A stretch of 64,000 nt of DNA from NCBI GenBank assembly GCA_964410105.1, contig CAYPFY010000008.1:86536-150535 (forward strand), read 5' to 3'. The notes under the pieces were generated by a model, which did not search any database, was not told the DNA's origin, and worked only from the letters and a program-made list of their open reading frames with translations. The DNA comes from CAYPFY01 sp964410105. GTDB lineage: Bacteria; Bacteroidota; Ignavibacteria; UBA10030; SZUA-254. Positions 51,517-59,967 of the stretch are shown here, piece after piece (within the stretch, counting starts at the first letter, position 1; every line of letters begins with the position of its first letter). A program made the position numbers and the translations under genes.

Positions 51517-51546
51517 GTAGAATCCAGGTCCGGGAGGCGGGACTGG
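51496..51546 (+). terminator. Two weak hairpins between convergent operons
   Basis: CCTGC-GCAGA-GCAGG followed by TTTT (51496-51514) overlaps the DUF190 3' end; a second imperfect stem (CCAGGTCC with GGGACTGG, one mismatch and one wobble) spans 51524-51546. Together they may end transcription of both converging operons. Confidence 0.28.
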
Positions 51547-51550
51547 AATA

Positions 51551-53515
51551 TCATTTCAACCATTCGGGAGGAATCAAATCGTTCAGCTCGGAGAGACGTT
51601 TCTTTGTGAGAATCGTACGGCCTAGCTGATAGGATGCATTCGTCCAACCGAACCCTTCGCGGGTGATATAGGAAAAAGTCGTGCCCACGTTACCGTACTC
51701 GGCAAATACCTGGTGGCTGCGTGTCACCACGTCGAATTTTTCCGGCACCGTCCCGTTGAAATTCGCGGCATTCACGGTAATCGTATAGAGCCACCTGTAG
51801 GCAAGATCCTCTGCGATGCTTTTATACCCGTAACGTTGCAGCCCCTTCCACACAAGAACCTGATGCGGGGCCCAGCCGTAGGGATAATCCCACTGACGGA
51901 GGGGCTTTTCGCCGGATCCGCGGGAGGGTTCGGCGGATGAGACAATCCCTCCGGGCGCGGTCAAACGAGGAAGGGCATATTTTACAACTCTTGAAGCCTG
52001 TTGTTTCGAAGCAAGCCCTGCCCAGAGAGGATAGAGAGTTGTCGCGCTCACATAACCGGTCCGGGATTTTTTCACAAAATTGTAATCGAAAAAAATCCCG
52101 CGCTCCTCGTCCCAGAGATACTCATTCATAAGCCGCTTGCGCCACGAAGCCTTCGCTTCCCAGGCTGACGGCGTCTCAGCGGCACCTGAGCGGAATTTGT
52201 CCGGCAGTTTCCTGATAATGGAAGCGATATCCAGCTCCATCCGGTACAGAAGCGAGTTCAGATCGACGGTCACCAGGTCGGCGCAGCACCCTTCGAGGCG
52301 GAAGCTTGTATCGTGGCCCGATTCCCTCATGCAGCGATCGTGCACAAAATACTCGTCGAGCTCGGCATCCCGCACCTCTCCGGCGAGATAGGCGCGCGCG
52401 AAGGCATCTTCGCTCATCCCGTGTTTCAGGGCGAATCTCAAAAAAACCTCCCTGAAGTGGCCCGGTTCCACTTCGGGGGGAGGGCCGGCGCCGGAGTCGA
52501 AATAGCGGCTGAGTCCTGTCCAGGTGAGGCGATCGGAGTTCATCCACACATCCGTGTATTCCCGGATGGCGGCGCGTGCGGCCCTTTCCAGCCATGCTTG
52601 CGACTCAGAATTCTTCGGGAGAGAATCGTACACGGCAAGAATCATCGACGTCAGGAAGGGAGGTTGGGAGCGGGTGAGGTAATATGTGCGGTTTGCGTTG
52701 AGCACGGCCCCGTAATATGAGATTTCATAAACGAAATTATCGACCATACTCCTGGCAAGTCCGACGTTTCCATCCTGAAGCAAGCCGAGCACGATGAAGT
52801 AGCTATCCCACCCATACATCTCATTAAACCGGCCTCCCGGCACGACAAACGGAATACCCCTCCCGGAACTCCGGTCAAGCGCGAGACTCAGAAGACCGTG
52901 GCGACCCGCCAGGTCATGGACATACTGCGGCACAATTTTCTCCGGCAGACGCTCAACCCTCACCTTCCAGTCGGGGTGCCGGAGCGGGATTTTTTCAAAC
53001 GTGGAAACCGCAAAAGAATCTGAGGCGGGGACGTAGAGATACGAATAGCCGTCTGCGGCCTTGAACTTTTCATCCGATATTATCTCGAGAAAATTTTCCT
53101 CATCGATCCGGCGGGTCAGGCCCCTCCAGAAAATTTCGCGAATGAGCCGCGAGATCCTGTCGGACGGTTTCTCAAACAGCCTCTCGGCCCGAAGCGATGC
53201 AAACTGAAGGCCTGAATCCGCGGCGAGTTTGAGCTCCTCGAGAAGATTGGAGAGAAAATAGGTCCCGGAAATCTCATAGCGAAGACTGTCGGATGCGATC
53301 AGCCAGAATCGTTTATCCCCGCGGTCGGTGCCATCGATTCTGGAGTCATTGATCGTGATCTTATGATCACCGTCGGTATCCTCATCCCGAAGAAGATCCT
53401 CCAGGGTTTTTGTGACATTCACCCGGACGTCACGAAGGGTGGACTGGGAGACCCCGTGAACCGGCAAACACGCCATAGGGGAAATGAGGAGCGCGAGGAG
53501 ATTCCGGATACGCAT
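51551..53515 (-). CDS. GH37 trehalase with EF-hand-like calcium loop (neutral-trehalase type)
   Basis: A 654-residue protein; ATG 53515 gives a signal peptide (RIRNLLALLISPMACLPVHG). Residues 46-57 (DTDGDHKITIND) form an EF-hand-type loop as in yeast neutral trehalase. Catalytic domain: signature 1 VVPGGRFNEMYGWDSYF, general-acid region RESGHDTSFR (as in neutral trehalases rather than the bacterial ESGWD), signature 2 QWDYPYGWAPHQ, and PEKFDVV carrying the second catalytic carboxylate, ending GFGWTNASY. It hydrolyses trehalose to glucose, probably in the periplasm. Last gene of the sugar operon, 55 bases behind the BNR-repeat gene. Confidence 0.92.
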   Translation of the reverse strand: MRIRNLLALLISPMACLPVHGVSQSTLRDVRVNVTKTLEDLLRDEDTDGDHKITINDSRIDGTDRGDKRFWLIASDSLRYEISGTYFLSNLLEELKLAADSGLQFASLRAERLFEKPSDRISRLIREIFWRGLTRRIDEENFLEIISDEKFKAADGYSYLYVPASDSFAVSTFEKIPLRHPDWKVRVERLPEKIVPQYVHDLAGRHGLLSLALDRSSGRGIPFVVPGGRFNEMYGWDSYFIVLGLLQDGNVGLARSMVDNFVYEISYYGAVLNANRTYYLTRSQPPFLTSMILAVYDSLPKNSESQAWLERAARAAIREYTDVWMNSDRLTWTGLSRYFDSGAGPPPEVEPGHFREVFLRFALKHGMSEDAFARAYLAGEVRDAELDEYFVHDRCMRESGHDTSFRLEGCCADLVTVDLNSLLYRMELDIASIIRKLPDKFRSGAAETPSAWEAKASWRKRLMNEYLWDEERGIFFDYNFVKKSRTGYVSATTLYPLWAGLASKQQASRVVKYALPRLTAPGGIVSSAEPSRGSGEKPLRQWDYPYGWAPHQVLVWKGLQRYGYKSIAEDLAYRWLYTITVNAANFNGTVPEKFDVVTRSHQVFAEYGNVGTTFSYITREGFGWTNASYQLGRTILTKKRLSELNDLIPPEWLK

Positions 53516-53570
53516 CCGCAAGAAAACCTTTGCTGAATTAGAACCGTCAAAAATGATGCGACCGGCGCAT

Positions 53571-54812
53571 TCAGCGCAGAAGAACAATCCGCGCGAGACC
53601 CGTGAAGCGCTGGTGAGCGCCGAAAGACACAATCAGGCGGCAAAAATACAGGCCGCTCGGGGACCCTTCCGCGCTCCACAGAATTGATTTCGTCCCCGCC
53701 GGCTCCTCCCCCTCGATCAAAGTTGCCGCGGGCCGCCCGAGAACATCATAAATCGTCAGATTCACCCGGGCACGCGCGGGGAGAGAGAATCGGATAGTCG
53801 TCGACGGGTTGAAAGGATTGGGAAAGGATTCAAGGGACAACTCGCTGGGCAAAATATATTCAGCAACCGCGGAAATCTGGGGGTACCTCATGAGAATCGT
53901 CCCGCTATCCCCGACGGCGACGCCGTGGAACTGGTCGGAGGATGAGATGCCGTTGAGAGACCGGGTCGTTCCGGTCGATTCCTGTTTCCAGAAGCCGCCT
54001 CCGTCATCGGATCTGAAAATTGTGCCCGACGAACCGCACACATAGACCGCCTCCGATCCGGGGATGGCGTGCACCCCTGTAAGAGTGATTGAAGGGGGCA
54101 GATTACCTGATCCCGCCTTCCAGATTGAATCCGTGCTGGAGCGGCGATAGACGATCGGAACCGGCACGAAATCACCCCCGGTGCCGACCAGATATTGTAC
54201 CGGGCCGTAGAGATCTCCCGCCTCAAAGTAATCGAATATCGTCTTATTGATTTTAACGGAATCCCAGAAATTCTCAAACCTCTGATGGTAGACAAAATCC
54301 TGCGTTGCCGCGTAGATCCAGTAACTCTGCAGAGCCCCGTAGCCGGTGGAAATCGAGACCACGGGCCCCTGGAGGTCCATCTCCGACCAGTGCGATCCGT
54401 CGTCGCCGGAGATCAGAAGGACTCCTTCCTGGGACCCGACAATCACGACCGGAATATACGCTGCACCATTTGCCACGGCAGTGAAGTGACCGGGAATAAT
54501 CACGCTGGTCCACGATGTCCCGCTGTCTGTAGAATGGCAGATTACGCTATCTCCGATGGCGAACCCATCTGAGCTCAGGAAATGACAGGCCCTCAAATTC
54601 TGCGAAGTTCCCGGAAGAATAATTTCCCACGAAGAGCCGCCATCCGTCGTCCGGAGGACCAGACCCTTGTCTCCGACGACGACTGCGGTGAGCGAATCCA
54701 GCATAGAAGCGGCGTTAAGGCGAGATCTTACCCCGGCGTCGCGAAGAATCCATTGGGAGACTCCGTCGAAATTCAGAATCAGTAAAGCGGCAAGAAAAAT
54801 CAAAAACTTCAC
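53571..54812 (-). CDS. Ycf48/BNR-repeat propeller protein with T9SS domain
   Basis: A 413-residue secreted protein starting at GTG 54812, placed by GGAGG four bases upstream and a signal KFLIFLAALLILNFDGVSQ. Four Asp-box repeats (TTDGGSSWEI, STDSGTSWTS, SGDDGSHWSE, RSDDGGGFWK) build a beta-propeller like photosystem-assembly factor Ycf48 or sialidase-type folds, but no sialidase catalytic residues are apparent. Ends with a type A T9SS domain (LESFPNPFNPSTTIRF, GLYFCRLIVSFG). The Cys in YFCRL replaces a usual Tyr. Probably a surface protein for glycan or protein binding. Encoded between GH3 and trehalase genes. Confidence 0.85.
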   Translation of the reverse strand: MKFLIFLAALLILNFDGVSQWILRDAGVRSRLNAASMLDSLTAVVVGDKGLVLRTTDGGSSWEIILPGTSQNLRACHFLSSDGFAIGDSVICHSTDSGTSWTSVIIPGHFTAVANGAAYIPVVIVGSQEGVLLISGDDGSHWSEMDLQGPVVSISTGYGALQSYWIYAATQDFVYHQRFENFWDSVKINKTIFDYFEAGDLYGPVQYLVGTGGDFVPVPIVYRRSSTDSIWKAGSGNLPPSITLTGVHAIPGSEAVYVCGSSGTIFRSDDGGGFWKQESTGTTRSLNGISSSDQFHGVAVGDSGTILMRYPQISAVAEYILPSELSLESFPNPFNPSTTIRFSLPARARVNLTIYDVLGRPAATLIEGEEPAGTKSILWSAEGSPSGLYFCRLIVSFGAHQRFTGLARIVLLR

Positions 54813-54846
54813 AAAACCTCCGGACGGCTGCACAAATCGGGCGTTA

Positions 54847-57465
54847 TCACCTCACGACGGTGAACGACCCCCTGAGCCGGATATCGTCAGACGATCGTCC
54901 TATCATCACAACAAACTCCCCCAATTCCACGACAAATTTCATATTCCGGTCATAGAGCGAGAGAGATTCCGCCGACAGATCGAAGGACACTGATTTCTTC
55001 TCCCCCGGTTTGAGGGAGATCCGCCTGAAACCCTTCAGCTCCTTCACCGGGCGCGTCACGCTAGCCACAGAATCGCGGAGATACAGCTGGACAACCTCAT
55101 CGCCTGCCCGTGAACTCACGTTCATCACGTCGGCGCTCACCGTCACCTTACCTGTCGGTCGGACGGACTCCGGCGTGATGTGGAGGTTCGAGTATTCAAA
55201 GGAAGAATAACTCAGGCCGTAGCCGAACGGAAAAAGAGGCTTGCCGGTGAGATCCACGTAATCATCCCCCCGGCCGGTCGGCTTATGATTATAATAGAGA
55301 GGAACCTGGCCGACCGATTGTGGAAAAGTAAGGGGCAGGTGGCCCGAGGGATTCACGTCCCCGAGCAGGATATCGGCGAGAGCCTCGCCGCCCTCCTCGC
55401 CCGGGTACCAGGCCTCGAGAATCGCCCCCGCTTTATCCATCCAGTTCACCATCGTCACCGGTGCTCCGGCGATAAGCACGACCACGGTGGGCGTACCCGT
55501 TTCCGCGACTTTCCTTATCAAATCCTCCTGCAGACCGGGAAGGTCAAGATTTGAGCGGTCATTCCCTTCACCCTCGAGAATCCCGGCGGCGATGATAGCC
55601 ACATCCGATTTTTTCGCAATATCGACGGCATGTTGCAGAGCCGTATCGGCCCCGGACTTATAATCCCAGCCGAGGGCGGCATAGGCGCCCCCCTCATTCT
55701 CATAAAATTCCACGCGGAGGTCATAGGCGTGGTTGGCATCGAGGTGGACCCGCACAAAATCGGTAGCCGGGGCGCGGTCGAACCAGCTATCGACCAGCAT
55801 CTTGCCGTCGAGAAAGAGCCTTCCTCCGTCATCTGTCGTCAGGGCAAGCCTATAGTCGCCCGACTCAGGCGGAATCAGCTTCCCGGACCATCGGGCGGAA
55901 AAATGATCGCGGTGAATCGCCGAATCAGGTGAACCGGATCCCCAGTCAAAATCCAGCCGGCGGTCGAGCCGGGTAAGATCCGGTTCGCCGGTCAGATCCT
56001 TGTTATTAAAATAAGAAGCCTGCAGACCTGATTTCCCCAGAGCCGGATTGGCGGGGGAGAGAAATTTTTCCGGGATAGCCGGGAGCCCGAGAGAGCCGAC
56101 TTCGCACCCCTTCGCATAGCGGACGATCGTCGAGGAGGGCACCTTTTGAATTATTCCTTGCAGCAGGGTGACGATCTTCATGTCGAATCCGCTATAACCG
56201 CCGAGCTGGGGGGAGTCGGCATTGGGACCGAGCACAGCGATCGAGGACACGTTCTTCAGCGGCAGAAGATTTCCCTCGTTTTTGATCAAAACGGCGGATT
56301 CAAGGGCAGCTTTCAGGGCGAGGGCGCGGTGTTGGGGAGCGTCGGCGAGTTCGGCCGCCTGGTTAGGATCCACGAAAGGGTGGTCGAAAAGGCCGAGCCG
56401 AAACTTTGACTCCAGAATACGGCGCGCCGCCCGATCGATGACAGCGCGGGAGACGGACCCATCGAGGGCGGCCTCATGGAGCCCTTTTCCGTAAATGTAA
56501 ATCCCGGGCAGTTCCACATCGAGCCCGGCGGTAAGAGCAAGCCGCGCGGTCTCCTTTTCATTTGGAGCCGTGTGGTGCATGGACATAATGCCGGAGACGG
56601 AGCCATAATCGGAGACCACGAAACCTGTAAAGCCCCACTCCTTACGGAGGAGATCGGTGAGAAGCCAGGGATTGGCCGAGCAGGGAATCCCGTCGAGCGC
56701 GTTATAGGCTGCCATCACCGAACCGGCATGGCCCTCCTGGACGCACGCCTTGAAGGCGGGGAAATACACTTCCCTCAGAAGTCTCTCCGAGAAATGGACC
56801 GGGTAACTATCGCGCCCGCCGTCCCCCACATTCGCCGCAAAATGTTTCGGTGTAGAAATCACACCGTTCTCATAGAGCCCGCGGCAGAATGCGACCCCCA
56901 TCCGGGACGTCAGAAGCGGATCTTCGCCATAAGTCTCTTCCACGCGGCCCCACCGGGCGTCCCGGGCGATATTGATAACTGGGGAGAGAAGCTGGCGGAT
57001 GCCGCGGCTCCTCGTTTCGCGGGCGATCACCCCGGCGACCTCATGGACGAGCGAGGTATCCCAGGTGCTTGCGAGTCCGATCGCCTGCGGAAAACTCGTG
57101 GCGTCTTTACCGACGAGGCCGTGGAGCCCCTCGTCGTGGATCATAAAGGGAATACCCAGGCGGGTTTTCTCCAGGGAAAGCTTTTGAAGCTTATTGGCCT
57201 TTTCGGCCGCCTCCCTGCCGCCCAGAGAGCGGAGAACGGGACCGAGACCGCCGAGCCCCGAATCGGGGAGAGAATGATTTTCATCAAAATCGCGGATCTG
57301 TGATTGAAGCTGTGCCAGTTTCTCGCTGAGCGTCATACGGGCCATAAGATCGTCCACCCGTTGTTTCACCGGAAGTTTCACATTGCGGTACGCGGGCACG
57401 GGCTGGGCGCTGGCAGCGGCGGACAGAAGCCCAAACCCGATGCAAAATGTCACCAGAAATTTCAT
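54847..57465 (-). CDS. GH3 beta-glycosidase with inserted PA14 domain
   Basis: An 872-residue secreted enzyme with AGGAGGAC before ATG 57465 and signal KFLVTFCIGFGLLSAAASAQ. GH3 N-domain: MTLSEKLAQL, RLGIPFMIHDEGLHGL, SPVINIARDARWGRVEETYG, TPKHFAAN and the nucleophile Asp in VVSDYGSVSGI. PA14 carbohydrate-binding domain about 490-640 (YFNNKDLTGEPDLTR, DFDWGSGSPD, TTDDGGRLFLDG). C-domain (NDRSNLDLPGLQEDLIRKV; GEEGGEALADILLGD) and Fn3-like end (DEVVQLYLRD, LKPGEKKSVSF). Likely a beta-glucosidase or beta-xylosidase; with xylose genes next to it, a xylosidase role is plausible but unproven. Confidence 0.92.
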   Translation of the reverse strand: MKFLVTFCIGFGLLSAAASAQPVPAYRNVKLPVKQRVDDLMARMTLSEKLAQLQSQIRDFDENHSLPDSGLGGLGPVLRSLGGREAAEKANKLQKLSLEKTRLGIPFMIHDEGLHGLVGKDATSFPQAIGLASTWDTSLVHEVAGVIARETRSRGIRQLLSPVINIARDARWGRVEETYGEDPLLTSRMGVAFCRGLYENGVISTPKHFAANVGDGGRDSYPVHFSERLLREVYFPAFKACVQEGHAGSVMAAYNALDGIPCSANPWLLTDLLRKEWGFTGFVVSDYGSVSGIMSMHHTAPNEKETARLALTAGLDVELPGIYIYGKGLHEAALDGSVSRAVIDRAARRILESKFRLGLFDHPFVDPNQAAELADAPQHRALALKAALESAVLIKNEGNLLPLKNVSSIAVLGPNADSPQLGGYSGFDMKIVTLLQGIIQKVPSSTIVRYAKGCEVGSLGLPAIPEKFLSPANPALGKSGLQASYFNNKDLTGEPDLTRLDRRLDFDWGSGSPDSAIHRDHFSARWSGKLIPPESGDYRLALTTDDGGRLFLDGKMLVDSWFDRAPATDFVRVHLDANHAYDLRVEFYENEGGAYAALGWDYKSGADTALQHAVDIAKKSDVAIIAAGILEGEGNDRSNLDLPGLQEDLIRKVAETGTPTVVVLIAGAPVTMVNWMDKAGAILEAWYPGEEGGEALADILLGDVNPSGHLPLTFPQSVGQVPLYYNHKPTGRGDDYVDLTGKPLFPFGYGLSYSSFEYSNLHITPESVRPTGKVTVSADVMNVSSRAGDEVVQLYLRDSVASVTRPVKELKGFRRISLKPGEKKSVSFDLSAESLSLYDRNMKFVVELGEFVVMIGRSSDDIRLRGSFTVVR

Positions 57466-57484
57466 AAAGTCCTCCTGGAAAAGC

Positions 57485-58426
57485 TCAGAATTTCCCGGTC
57501 TTCCACTTCTGGGCATACTCTTCCACATTTGCTTTCGTAACGATATCCACCCCGGAATCATTTATCGAAGGAACCTTCTTCCCTTCTTTAATATCCTTGA
57601 GCATACGGACGCTCTCGAACCCCCATCCCCAGAGTTTCTGGCCGATGAGAGCCTGGGCGTAATTCTGGCGGACATAGTCGAGTTCTTCCGGAAGAGCGTC
57701 AAAGGCAATCACGGTCATGGTCCCCGGTTTCCTGGAAGAAAACGGACCGGGCGGCGGGGTAAAGAGGCCCCACCCGCCGATCAGCACCCAGCCTGTGAGT
57801 TCCGGGTGAGCCTGCATCACGGCTTCCATGCCGCTCACTCCCCTGTTCACGTCGTCATAGCAGTACTCGGTGGCGACCACCCGGATGTCGGGATACTGAG
57901 CGAGGAAAATCAGCAGACCATTTTTCCGTTCTTCAAGATTTGGGGCGCCGGGGGTTCCCATAAGGAGGGCGATATTCCCTTTGGTCCCCATGTACTTCAC
58001 AAGATACTCACCCATCGTCCGGCCGCTTCCGGAGTTATTCGTCCCATAAAAGGCGAACCGTTTACTCTTCAGAGCGTCGGAGTCGAAGGTCACGACGGGG
58101 ATTCCGGCCTCGACCGCCTTATTGATCGACTCCTTCAGCGCGTCCGCATCGTTGACCGAGAGCGCAATGCCGTCCACCTTTCGTTCGATCAGGCTCTCGA
58201 TAATCTGAGCCTGTTCGACGGCATCCGATTTTACGGGGGCATACCGTTGCACCTCCACCTTTCCCTCCCCTATCTGGTCGGCTGCAGCCTGGGCTCCCTG
58301 CCATGCCACCTGGAAGACCGGGTTATCCAGAAGCTTTGGGACGAACGCAAAAACCATTTTTTTCGGTTTCTGATTGCAGCCGGCGGCGAACAAAAGTAAA
58401 ACGGCGACAAATGTGAAGCGTTTCAT
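57485..58426 (-). CDS. Sugar ABC transporter substrate-binding lipoprotein (RbsB/XylF-like)
   Basis: A 313-residue lipoprotein (KRFTFVAVLLLFAAGC lipobox) of the periplasmic-binding-protein type 1 fold: FAFVPKLLDNPVFQVAWQGA, RKVDGIALSVNDADAL, AGIPVVTFDSDA, GTNNSGSGRTMGEYL and TVIAFDALPEEL. Such proteins bind pentoses or ribose-like sugars. There is no ABC permease or ATPase beside it in the window. Its ATG overlaps the xylulokinase stop by four bases, and the GH3 gene begins 19 bases after it. Confidence 0.9.
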   Translation of the reverse strand: MKRFTFVAVLLLFAAGCNQKPKKMVFAFVPKLLDNPVFQVAWQGAQAAADQIGEGKVEVQRYAPVKSDAVEQAQIIESLIERKVDGIALSVNDADALKESINKAVEAGIPVVTFDSDALKSKRFAFYGTNNSGSGRTMGEYLVKYMGTKGNIALLMGTPGAPNLEERKNGLLIFLAQYPDIRVVATEYCYDDVNRGVSGMEAVMQAHPELTGWVLIGGWGLFTPPPGPFSSRKPGTMTVIAFDALPEELDYVRQNYAQALIGQKLWGWGFESVRMLKDIKEGKKVPSINDSGVDIVTKANVEEYAQKWKTGKF

Positions 58427-59967
58427 GTCAGGTCCTCGGGAAAATTCGTATTATTGATTCTTGAATAAACCGGGTCGAGCGCTGGGTAGAGAGAGGAATA
58501 GATGGCGAAAAATTCATCATACAAGCGGACCGCATCGGGCTGTGGGGACACAACCTCTGTCACGCGGACGGTCTCTTCGGCAGCTTCGGCGGGGCTTGTG
58601 AAAAATTTGGTCCCGGCGGCTGCGAGCAGAGCGGCACCGAACGCGGGCCCTTCGGGCGAGTTCACGAGGGCAACATCCGAGCCATAGACATCGGCCTGCA
58701 GCTGTCGCCAGAACTGGTTCCGCGCCCCGCCTCCTGCAAGGCGGACCTGGGAGACTCCGATCCCGACACTTTTGATGATCTCAAGCGAATCCCTCATCGC
58801 GTACGTGATACCCTCAAGAACGGCGCGGGCGAAGAACGGTTTCGAGTGGCGGAGAGTTGCGCCGACAAAAGAAGCGCGGGCGCTTGCCGAGCGGTGGGGA
58901 GTACGTTCTCCGGCAAGGTACGGCTGGAAAAAGAGCCCTTCGCAGCCCGGCGGGGCTTTTTCCGCCCTCTGTGAAATCACATCATAGGGATCGGATCCGA
59001 GAGAATGGGCCTCCTTGATCTCCTCTCCGCCAAATACATCCTTGAACCATCGGAAGGCTCCGCCGGCCATCAGCACCACGCCTATCAGGAACCATTTTCC
59101 CGGGACGGAGTGGCAGAAAGTATGGACACGCATTCGCGGTTCAACCCCGGGAGAATCCTCGTGGGCGATCATCACCCCGCTCGTACCGATGCTGGCGAGA
59201 ACCTGACCTTCCCTCACGATCCCGGCCCCCAGGGCGGCGCAGGCATTATCGGCCCCGCCTGCGACAACCGGAATTTTCGCGGGGAAGCCGGTCAGGCGCG
59301 AGACCTCGGCGGAGAGGCAGCCGGAGACTTCGGATGATTCTTGGACATCGGGAAGCCACATCCGGGGAATTGACAATCTTGAAAGAATCTCCTCAGACCA
59401 GACACGATTCCGGACATCGAATGCGAGGGTTCCGGATGCGTCGGAAAAATCGGAAAAAAATTCGCCGGTGAGTTTCCACCGGATAAAGTCCTTGGGCAGA
59501 AGAACATGGCGGATACGATCATAGATTCGGGGCTCGTGGTCGCGGACCCAGAGAATTTTTGGGAGCGTAAACCCTTCCATCGCGGGGTTGGCCGCGAGAT
59601 CCCTCAGGCGTTCCTCTCCGATGGATTCATTAAGCCATTCGCATTCCTGGGAATTCCGGGTATCGCACCAGAGAATGGCGGGCCGCAAAACGCGAAAATC
59701 CTTATCGAGGAGAACAAGACTATGCATCTGGCCTGAGAGGCCGATCCCTTCGACGTTACGGACATCCGACTGGCCTGCAAGAGATTTTAGCGTCAGGAGT
59801 GTAGCCTTCCACCAATCGTCGGGATCCTGTTCGGCCCAATTTGGCCTGGGGGTTGACAGGGCGTAGGCCGAAAATGCCGAAGCCGCGATATCCCCCCGGG
59901 CGTTGATAACAATCCCCTTGACCCCCGAGGTGCCGACATCGAGCCCGAGAAAAGTTTTTTCCCTCAT
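58423..59967 (-). CDS. xylB: Xylulokinase (FGGY family)
   Basis: A 514-residue sugar kinase: FLGLDVGTSGVKGIVI (phosphate loop 1), VEGIGLSGQMHSLVLLDKDF (the GQMH motif typical of xylulokinases), ILWCDTRNSQECEWL, VVAGGADNACAALGAGIVRE and QVRLAGGGARNQFWRQLQAD (FGGY signature). Length and motifs match XylB, which phosphorylates D-xylulose to xylulose-5-phosphate. Coupled to the isomerase gene (four-base overlap upstream) and to the binding-protein gene (overlap downstream). Confidence 0.92.
   Translation of the reverse strand: MREKTFLGLDVGTSGVKGIVINARGDIAASAFSAYALSTPRPNWAEQDPDDWWKATLLTLKSLAGQSDVRNVEGIGLSGQMHSLVLLDKDFRVLRPAILWCDTRNSQECEWLNESIGEERLRDLAANPAMEGFTLPKILWVRDHEPRIYDRIRHVLLPKDFIRWKLTGEFFSDFSDASGTLAFDVRNRVWSEEILSRLSIPRMWLPDVQESSEVSGCLSAEVSRLTGFPAKIPVVAGGADNACAALGAGIVREGQVLASIGTSGVMIAHEDSPGVEPRMRVHTFCHSVPGKWFLIGVVLMAGGAFRWFKDVFGGEEIKEAHSLGSDPYDVISQRAEKAPPGCEGLFFQPYLAGERTPHRSASARASFVGATLRHSKPFFARAVLEGITYAMRDSLEIIKSVGIGVSQVRLAGGGARNQFWRQLQADVYGSDVALVNSPEGPAFGAALLAAAGTKFFTSPAEAAEETVRVTEVVSPQPDAVRLYDEFFAIYSSLYPALDPVYSRINNTNFPEDLT

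Noticed and set aside
57383..58399. A 338-codon frame opposite the sugar-binding protein
   Set aside because: Antisense shadow; the minus strand has a lipobox and binding-protein motifs.
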